The notes below the pieces were generated by a model, which was not told the DNA's origin, did no database searches, and was given only the letters and a program-made list of their open reading frames with translations. Positions 29,681 to 34,745 of a stretch of 34,745 bases of DNA are shown here, piece after piece. The translations under genes and the position numbers were made by a program. The stretch is taken from contig NEUY01000008.1 of assembly GCA_002304425.1 (NCBI GenBank), positions 1-34,745 of the forward strand, written 5' to 3'. This DNA comes from Opitutia bacterium Tous-C10FEB (GTDB lineage: Bacteria > Verrucomicrobiota > Verrucomicrobiia > Opitutales > Opitutaceae). Each line of letters opens with the position of its first letter. Position 1 is the stretch's first letter.

Positions 29681-31162
29681 ATGCTCCGTAAGCTCATTTC
29701 AAAAATCCGGCAGACCTTTGCGAAGGACGATCAGCGTTCCGAGACCAAGCCGGCTCATAAATCAGGGAGACCCGTTCCGAAAAGTGGCGAACATCGCCAT
29801 GACAAGCGGCCGACCGCTCATCCTGCAAGATCTTCTAGCCCGACGCGGCCAGCGGCCCCGATTCAGCATCGCTCGACATCAGCTAAATCGGTCCAAGCTC
29901 CGGTGGCGGCCCGGATTCCTCAGGTCGCTAAGCCCCTGCCTGAGGTGCCTAAGCTGGATACTGCTTTCACCCAATTGGGGTTGAGCGATCGGATTGCCTT
30001 TGCCGTGCAAGGCATGGGCTACGAAGCGCCGACGCCGATTCAAGCTCAGGCCATCCCGATTATTTTAAGCGGTCGCGATGTGATTGGTTCAGCCCAGACA
30101 GGGACCGGAAAAACCGCGGCATTTGCGTTACCGATTCTCAATCGGCTGCAGCAACACGGTAAAATGCGCTGCCTTATTTTGGAGCCCACGCGCGAGCTAG
30201 CGGTGCAGGTAGAGGAAGCATTTAAGAATTTTTCAAAATATACCGATCTGCGCGTGACCGTGGTGTACGGCGGCGTGGGTTACGGCAAGCAGCGGGAAGA
30301 TCTTGCCCACGGGGTGGATATCCTCGCGGCGACTCCTGGACGTTTACTCGACTACATGGAGCAAGGTGAAATCCGGCTCGATAACATTGATATCCTCGTG
30401 CTCGACGAGGTCGATCGGATGCTCGACATGGGATTTTTGCCTGATGTGAAACGCATCGTAGCCAAAGTGCCGCGCGAGCGGCAGACATTATTTTTCACCG
30501 CGACGCTCCCGCCCGAAATTGAGCAGCTCGCCGCCTGGGCGCTGCGCTCGCCCGAAACTATTTCGATCGGCCGGCAGCGCTCGACGGCTGAAACGATTAC
30601 GCACGCCTTTTATCCGGTGGTCCAAGCGCAGAAATTTGACCTCCTCGCGCACCTGCTGGAAGAGACGCAATATAAGAGCGTCATTATTTTTTCACGAACC
30701 AAGTCGGGGGCGGATTACGTAGCCAGCCGACTCAAACAAGAAGGCCATACCTGCGCCGTGATGCATGCTGATCGCAGCCAGCAAGAGCGGACGGATGCGC
30801 TCAAGGGCTTTAAATCCGGTCAGTATGAAGTGCTGGTCGCGACCGACTTGGTCGCGCGCGGGCTTGATATTGCGGATGTGTCGCACGTGATCAATTTTGA
30901 CGTTCCGGAGAATCCAGAGGATTACGTTCATCGCATCGGGCGCACGGGTCGGGCGCACAAGACGGGCGATGCCTTCACGTTGGTGACGGAAGAGACGTGG
31001 CGTGACGCCCGCAGTATTGAGCGCTTTATTGGCCAGAGCATCGAGTGGAAGAAAGTTACGGGGTTTAATTATACCTATTCCGGCATTTTTGATGGCGGCG
31101 GGATGCCCCAGCTAGCCCCAGAAAAACCGAAGAGTCGGCTCACGCGCGGCGGACGGCGTTGA
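29681..31162 (+). CDS. DEAD-box RNA helicase with basic N-terminal extension
   Basis: A 493-residue ATP-dependent RNA helicase. An N-terminal basic, low-complexity extension (about 1-95, rich in Arg, Lys, Ser, Pro) precedes the Q motif (YEAPTPIQAQAIP), Walker A AQTGTGKT with Lys144, motif Ia PTRELA, GG and TPGRLL, motif II DEVD at 242-245 (instead of DEAD), motif III TAT, and the C-terminal domain with ATDLVARGLD and HRIGRTGR. It resembles RhlE/DeaD-type proteins acting in ribosome assembly or RNA turnover. ATG 29681 is preferred: the in-frame extension from 29579 lies in a long AT-rich leader and looks non-coding. The preceding intergenic stretch is about 225 nt and very AT-rich. Confidence 0.92.
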   Translation: MLRKLISKIRQTFAKDDQRSETKPAHKSGRPVPKSGEHRHDKRPTAHPARSSSPTRPAAPIQHRSTSAKSVQAPVAARIPQVAKPLPEVPKLDTAFTQLGLSDRIAFAVQGMGYEAPTPIQAQAIPIILSGRDVIGSAQTGTGKTAAFALPILNRLQQHGKMRCLILEPTRELAVQVEEAFKNFSKYTDLRVTVVYGGVGYGKQREDLAHGVDILAATPGRLLDYMEQGEIRLDNIDILVLDEVDRMLDMGFLPDVKRIVAKVPRERQTLFFTATLPPEIEQLAAWALRSPETISIGRQRSTAETITHAFYPVVQAQKFDLLAHLLEETQYKSVIIFSRTKSGADYVASRLKQEGHTCAVMHADRSQQERTDALKGFKSGQYEVLVATDLVARGLDIADVSHVINFDVPENPEDYVHRIGRTGRAHKTGDAFTLVTEETWRDARSIERFIGQSIEWKKVTGFNYTYSGIFDGGGMPQLAPEKPKSRLTRGGRR

Positions 31163-31226
31163 GGGGTGGTTGGGTGATAGAGGATTCGGTTGCCAAACTG
31201 GCGAGCCCTCGCACCGTAGCAAACTC

Positions 31227-31823
31227 ATGAAGTTGGTTATCCCTGACGGTAATTTTGCTGGTTATATTTTCGATCTCGACGGCACGCTCGTCGATACCAT
31301 GCCGCTGCATTATCGAGCCTGGAATGAGGCGATGCAGCACGCGGGCTTACAGGAGCCACTGAGTGAAGATCTATTTTATTCGCTCGGCGGGGTCCCGACG
31401 TTGCGGGTGGCTGAATTGCTCAGCCAGCATTACGGCATCGCCTTAGACCCCCATCAGGTATTTCACCAAAAAGAAGCGCGGTTTGTCGCGTTGCAGGGTG
31501 AGGTGACGCTGATCGAGCCCGTGGTAAATTTTGCGCGGCGCGTGGCGACGCAATTTCCAGTGAGCGTGGCCTCAGGCGGGCCGCGGGTGGTGGTGCGAGG
31601 GACGTTAGCACAAGTCGGTTTAGCCGCATTATTTTCGGTAGTCGTAACCCCAGAAGATGTAACGCACGGCAAGCCTTCTCCGGAGATGTTCTTGCTTGCG
31701 GCCCAAAAAATGGGAGTGCCCCCGGCCCAGTGTTTAGTGTTTGAGGATGCGGAACCCGGCATCCAGGCGGCCGAGGCGGCGGGGATGCAATGGGTGCATG
31801 TGCCCAGTCGCGGGCCGCGCTGA
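31227..31823 (+). CDS. HAD-superfamily sugar-phosphatase/beta-phosphoglucomutase-like protein
   Basis: A 198-residue HAD hydrolase with an alpha-helical cap. Motif I FDLDGTLVDTMPLHY (nucleophile Asp16, acid/base Asp18), motif II SVASGG, motif III lysine in HGKPSPEMF and motif IV FEDAEPGIQAAEAAGM are all present. The cap and the LVDTMPLHYRAW sequence are typical of beta-phosphoglucomutases and YqaB-type sugar phosphatases. The ATG at 31227 fits family length; an in-frame start at 31170 would add 19 residues of unlikely sequence. Same strand as, and 52 nt before, hisC. Confidence 0.88.
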   Translation: MKLVIPDGNFAGYIFDLDGTLVDTMPLHYRAWNEAMQHAGLQEPLSEDLFYSLGGVPTLRVAELLSQHYGIALDPHQVFHQKEARFVALQGEVTLIEPVVNFARRVATQFPVSVASGGPRVVVRGTLAQVGLAALFSVVVTPEDVTHGKPSPEMFLLAAQKMGVPPAQCLVFEDAEPGIQAAEAAGMQWVHVPSRGPR

Positions 31824-31875
31824 CCCAGGCTGCTTTTGATTTGAGTCAAAGCCGCCCAGCGCGTGGGCTAGGTGC

Positions 31876-32964
31876 ATGACTTTTGCGGACCTTACGAATC
31901 AGAAAATATTAACCCAACCGATCTACGAGGCGGGCAAGCCGATTGATCAAGTGGCGCGGGAGTTGGGGCTCGATCCGGCCAGCATTTGCAAGCTCGCCTC
32001 TAATGAAAATCCCTTGGGGCCTTCGCCGCTGGCCGTAGCAGCCGGGGAGCGCGCCTTGCGCGAAGCGCATTTGTATCCTGATGGCGGCTATTTTTTGCTG
32101 CGGCAGAAGTTAGCCCAGAAATGGAGTTTGGGCATGGATCAATTTATTATTGGAAATGGTTCCAACGAAATTCTGGAATTGTTGGGTCATGCTTTTCTCG
32201 CGCCTGGCGTGGAGTGCGTCATGCACCAATCGTCCTTTGTCGTCTATAAATTGGTCACGTTGATGTTTGGCGCCACGCCCGTCGAAGTGCCCCTGCAGCA
32301 AATGCGGCAGGATTTAACGAGTCTCGCCGCGGCCGTGACCTCGCGGACGCGCTTCGTGTTTCTGGCTAGCCCCGCTAATCCCCTCGGCGGCGCCAACACG
32401 GCGGAAGAAATTAATGCACTCGTGCACGCTTTGCCGCCCCACGTGATCTTAGTCTTTGATGAGGCCTACGCTGAGTACGTGGCCGCGGCGCCCGATCTCC
32501 GCGCTTTGATCGCCGCGGGACGTAAGATTATTTGTCTGCGGACTTTTTCAAAAATATATGGCCTCGCCTCGCTGCGGGTGGGCTATGGTTATGCGGCGGC
32601 GGAATTGATCGCGATCATTCAGCGGGCTCGGCAGCCTTTTAACGTCGGTGGAGTGGCGGCGGCCGCCGCGGCGGCCGCTTTGGATGATCATGAGTTCGTC
32701 GCCCATTGCTTGCGGGAAAATCAGCTCGGCTTGGCGCAGCTCAGCGCGGGTTTCAGCGCGCAGGGTCTGGAATTTGTCCCGGGCCGCGGAAATTTTATCT
32801 TGGTTAAGGTGGGCGATGGGTCGCGGATCTTTAGCGTACTCCAGCAACGCGGGTTGATCGTTCGCCCGGTTCAGCCTTATGGCCTACCCGAGTGGGTGCG
32901 GATCACCGTCGGCACACGGGCGCAAAACGAGCGGCTCCTGACTACGTTGGCCAGCGTGCTTTAA
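31876..32964 (+). CDS. hisC: Histidinol-phosphate aminotransferase
   Basis: A 362-residue class II PLP-dependent aminotransferase. Visible motifs: KLASNENPLGPSP at the N-terminal substrate site, the DEAYAEY cofactor-site Asp, and TFSKIYGLASLRVGYG with the PLP Schiff-base lysine Lys226. It converts imidazole-acetol phosphate to histidinol phosphate in histidine synthesis, though some family members act on aromatic substrates. An eight-alanine run (GGVAAAAAAAALDD, about 257-270) is an oddity. No other his genes are near. It converges with the Sua5-type gene 12 nt away. Confidence 0.92.
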   Translation: MTFADLTNQKILTQPIYEAGKPIDQVARELGLDPASICKLASNENPLGPSPLAVAAGERALREAHLYPDGGYFLLRQKLAQKWSLGMDQFIIGNGSNEILELLGHAFLAPGVECVMHQSSFVVYKLVTLMFGATPVEVPLQQMRQDLTSLAAAVTSRTRFVFLASPANPLGGANTAEEINALVHALPPHVILVFDEAYAEYVAAAPDLRALIAAGRKIICLRTFSKIYGLASLRVGYGYAAAELIAIIQRARQPFNVGGVAAAAAAAALDDHEFVAHCLRENQLGLAQLSAGFSAQGLEFVPGRGNFILVKVGDGSRIFSVLQQRGLIVRPVQPYGLPEWVRITVGTRAQNERLLTTLASVL

Positions 32965-32975
32965 AATTTGTGCAC

Positions 32976-33962
32976 TCAGCGCTTAGTCGCTGCGCGCTGC
33001 AGTCGGTCATTAATGGCGGCAGCCAGTCCGTCTGCATCCGCGGGTAAGGCTTCAATCCAAATTTGCCGATACCCTCCTTGGTCCGCTTGGCGCAGGACCT
33101 GATAAAGATTTTTGGCCACGGCTTGGCCGTCGCCGCGTTGGCTGAGCCAAAGGCAATTAGGTCCCGCGATTTTCTGGGGGCGACGCAGATAGATGCCGGC
33201 CACGTTGGGTGGCAGGAGGGACCACGTCGATTTAATCAGCAGAGGCGTGTGCGGACTATAGTGTTGGGGCAGCAATCCCGGAGCGAGTTGACCGGTCGAT
33301 TGCGGTTGGCGACCCGGTCTCGCGGTCTGGAGGCTGATTTTTGCGCCGATAAATTTGCGAATGTCTGCCGCCGTGATGGCTCCCGGGCGCAAGATTTTCA
33401 GCGCCGCCGGATTGGTTAAATCGAGAATGGTGGATTCCACGCCGACGCTACAGGCGCCACCATTAAGGATGTAAGAAATTTTCTTCCCCAAACTATCGCG
33501 GACGTGGGCGGCGGTGGTGGGACTAATGTAACCAAAAGGATTCGCGCTCGGCGCGGCTAGGGGGATGCCGGCGCGGCGTAGCAATTGGCGAGTCAAGGGA
33601 TGCGCGGGTGAGCGAATCGCCACGGTGGCGCGGTCCGCCGTCACAATATCGGGAATGCAGATTTTTTTTGGCAGCACCAGCGTGAGCGGGCCGGGCCAAA
33701 AGCGGCGGGCGAGGCGCCGGGCCAGCGGGTGAAAGGTTGCGAGTTCTTCGGCGTGCGCAAGGTCCAGCACATGGACGATCAAGGGATCTTGGGTCGGCCG
33801 ACCTTTGGCGCGAAAGATGGCGCGGCAGGCTCGGGCATCAAGGGCGTTGGCCGCTAGGCCGTAGACCGTCTCGGTGGGTAAGGCGACGAGTCCGCCATCA
33901 CGCAAGACCCCCGCTAAGCGGCGGAGGTTAACCGGAGTGGGGGAGTAAATTTTTGCAGGCAT
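32976..33962 (-). CDS. L-threonylcarbamoyladenylate synthase (Sua5 type)
   Basis: A 328-residue protein with the YrdC/TsaC catalytic domain (about 1-200) and a C-terminal Sua5 domain. Signatures: LPTETVYGLAANA, the KGRPTQDPLIVHV substrate-site loop, RRFWPGPLTLVL, TVAIRSPAHP, and the SAPSANPFGYISPTTA-type end of the catalytic domain. It makes threonylcarbamoyl-AMP for the universal tRNA t6A37 modification. The ATG at 33962 is chosen; the in-frame TTG at 33977 lies within the T-run of the upstream terminator. The start codon is 13 nt beyond that T-run, so its own promoter is not evident and read-through or a promoter within bS18 is implied. Confidence 0.92.
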   Translation of the reverse strand: MPAKIYSPTPVNLRRLAGVLRDGGLVALPTETVYGLAANALDARACRAIFRAKGRPTQDPLIVHVLDLAHAEELATFHPLARRLARRFWPGPLTLVLPKKICIPDIVTADRATVAIRSPAHPLTRQLLRRAGIPLAAPSANPFGYISPTTAAHVRDSLGKKISYILNGGACSVGVESTILDLTNPAALKILRPGAITAADIRKFIGAKISLQTARPGRQPQSTGQLAPGLLPQHYSPHTPLLIKSTWSLLPPNVAGIYLRRPQKIAGPNCLWLSQRGDGQAVAKNLYQVLRQADQGGYRQIWIEALPADADGLAAAINDRLQRAATKR

Positions 33963-33974
33963 GAAATCTGGCGA

Positions 33975-34002
33975 CAAAAAAGCCGGAGCAGATGCTCCGG
34001 CT
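33975..34002 (-). terminator. Rho-independent terminator after bS18
   Basis: On the minus strand, AGCCGGAGCA and TGCTCCGGCT (33981-33990 and 33993-34002) form a 10-bp perfect stem with a tiny loop, followed by T-run 33976-33980. It lies 24 nt after the bS18 stop. A second small inverted repeat, CTAAGC/GCTTAG (34014-34029), overlaps the bS18 stop. Confidence 0.88.
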
Positions 34003-34025
34003 GAAATTGTGGACTAAGCAAGCGC

Positions 34026-34220
34026 TTAGAGCATCGTCAGCAAATTGCGCGCGCTCTTAATCTTGGAGGTAACATTCCGCTGCTCTTTGGCGGAGAGGTG
34101 GGTGTATTTGCGCGGCAGAATCTTACCCGTGTCGGTGATGTAGCGGCTCATCAGCTGCGGCTGGGTGAAAGGAATCTCTTGCGGCGTAAGGGTCTGTTGC
34201 TTGGCTTCGGTGGTGCTCAT
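34026..34220 (-). CDS. rpsR: 30S ribosomal protein bS18
   Basis: A 64-residue protein, short for bS18 (about 75). The core pattern QLMSRYITDTGKILPRKYTH followed by LSAKEQRNVTSKIKSARNL is the bS18 signature (GKILPRR...SAKxQRxLTxAIKxAR). It binds uS15/bS6 in the small-subunit platform. The usual bS18 neighbours rpsF, ssb and rplI are absent on both sides. A TTGACA-like -35 (minus strand, 34261-34266) lies upstream, but the -10 is poor. Upstream of the ATG is CTCCTTTTTCAAC, which lacks an SD. Confidence 0.9.
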   Translation of the reverse strand: MSTTEAKQQTLTPQEIPFTQPQLMSRYITDTGKILPRKYTHLSAKEQRNVTSKIKSARNLLTML

Positions 34221-34321
34221 GTTGAAAAAGGAGTCGGAAGGTTGAGTTTCCCCTCTCCTCTGTCAACGGGCATTTTTGATTTGCCAATCCATCGGCCAAG
34301 GCATGTCTGGAAACCAGCTTA

Positions 34322-34397
34322 GTCCCCGTAGCTCAAATGGATAGAGCAGGCGTTTCCTAAACGTCATATCCCGGTTCAATTCCGGGCGGGGGCACCA
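34322..34397 (+). tRNA. tRNA-Arg, anticodon CCU
   Basis: Acceptor GTCCCCG/CGGGGGC, D-arm GCTCAAATGGATAGAGC, anticodon stem GGCGT/ACGTC around TTCCTAA (anticodon CCT), T-arm CCCGG TTCAATT CCGGG, discriminator A, encoded CCA at 34395-34397; 76 nt. It decodes AGG. tRNA-Arg(CCU) genes are frequent integration sites for phages and islands, and the sequence beyond its 3' end changes sharply in composition. Confidence 0.95.
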
Positions 34398-34482
34398 TTT
34401 CTCCTCTGAAAGTGGCCGTTGGCCTGAAAAAACGACCTGATAACGACCAGCGCCGGCGGGCGCCAGGCCGGGGCAGGACACG

Positions 34483-34514
34483 AAAAAGCCCCGGGCCTTG
34501 CGGGCGCCGGGGCT
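34483..34514 (-). terminator. Rho-independent terminator in the GC-rich end segment
   Basis: On the minus strand, AGCCCCGG-type arms (34487-34494 and 34507-34514, 8 bp) close a GC-rich loop and end in a T5 tract. It lies 22 nt beyond the stop of the partial HTH gene, which it probably terminates. Confidence 0.8.
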
Positions 34515-34536
34515 CGGGATGTGCGGGGAAGGACGA

Positions 34537-34745
34537 CTACGCGGTGCGCTTGGCGCGCCACTTGATCAGCTCCTCGCGGTCGATGCGTAGCACGCGGGCG
34601 TTCAGCTGGACGATGCGCAGGCCTGTCGCACGGGCCGTGGCGAGGAATGAGTCGGTGTCCCGGTAGCCGGCCCAGCGGGCGGCGGCGGCGGGCTTCACGT
34701 TGGGGTCCAGCTCGTCTGCGTCGGGGGCGGGCTGGGGCGGGAAGG
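34537..34745 (-). CDS. Partial excisionase/HTH-type DNA-binding protein (5' end outside window)
   Basis: An open frame runs from the window edge to a TAG at 34537-34539, about 69 codons, with no start inside the window. The C-terminal part, WAGYRDTDSFLATARATGL followed by RVLRIDREELIKWRAKRTA, has the shape of a small helix-turn-helix plus wing ending in a basic tail, as in phage excisionase/HTH_17-type proteins. The Pro/Asp-rich part before it is a linker. Codons are almost purely G/C-ended, unlike any other gene here. It could belong to an integrated element, or to another organism joined by misassembly. Confidence 0.45.
   Translation of the reverse strand, partial: FPPQPAPDADELDPNVKPAAAARWAGYRDTDSFLATARATGLRIVQLNARVLRIDREELIKWRAKRTA

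Noticed and set aside
32655-32680. GC-rich repeat-like run in hisC
   Set aside because: It simply encodes an eight-alanine stretch in frame with alternating GCG and GCC codons; no evidence of a mobile or expanded repeat.
34263-34481. Minus-strand frame reading CPRPELNRDMTFRKRLLYPFE
   Set aside because: It is the antisense of tRNA-Arg(CCU) and not a gene.

Overview
The window looks like a stretch of chromosome from a Verrucomicrobia-type bacterium, probably Opitutae-like. This is inferred from gene content and style, not from a marker search. Base composition is moderately GC-rich and mixed (GC-rich codons alongside many TTT, AAA and ATT) up to about position 34,400, then jumps to very high GC. 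Almost no gene has a Shine-Dalgarno sequence. The succinate dehydrogenase is the three-subunit cytochrome b558 type. I see no CRISPR array, IS element or transposase.

Layout. 108-4458: a fused 2-oxo acid dehydrogenase (E1alpha-E1beta-lipoyl-E2 in one chain) and a Tat-exported Gfo/Idh/MocA oxidoreductase. 4583-6182: asparaginyl-tRNA synthetase and tRNA-Gly(UCC), both on the minus strand. 6668-9126: a type IV pilus/type II secretion inner-membrane protein (PilC/GspF) followed by a response regulator whose sigma54-type ATPase domain is degenerate. 9286-13385: carB and purU, closely spaced. 13480-15022: a YfgM-like TPR membrane protein, a bidirectional terminator, tRNA-Pro(UGG) and a LysM membrane protein. 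15103-17023: a Nudix hydrolase and a PaaK-like adenylate-forming enzyme. 17171-20632: the sdhCAB operon. 20629-23036: a minus-strand run with a D-tagatose/D-psicose 3-epimerase-like protein, a lipoprotein and two small membrane proteins, plus a 24-bp perfect palindrome. 23339-26597: gpsA, a small conserved-looking protein, purine nucleoside phosphorylase and an IMPase-like protein. 26641-28110: a BamE/SmpA-like lipoprotein and an EamA exporter. 28317-32964: an alginate-lyase-family protein, a DEAD-box helicase, a HAD phosphatase and hisC. 32976-34220: a Sua5/TsaC-type enzyme and ribosomal protein bS18. 34322-34397: tRNA-Arg(CCU). 34398-34745: a foreign-looking, very GC-rich segment with a terminator and the 3' part of an excisionase-like HTH gene.

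Most genes are housekeeping (translation, pyrimidine and purine metabolism, respiration, lipid precursor and histidine synthesis). A looser theme of carbohydrate use runs through the oxidoreductase, ketose epimerase, polysaccharide lyase and HAD sugar-phosphatase. The points most worth a second look are the fused dehydrogenase lacking an E3/E1-binding domain, the pseudo-ATPase response regulator with a broken C-terminal HTH, the 24-bp palindrome, the SD-less pyrimidine-preceded start codons, and the composition break at tRNA-Arg. I did not find a clearly new multi-gene system.
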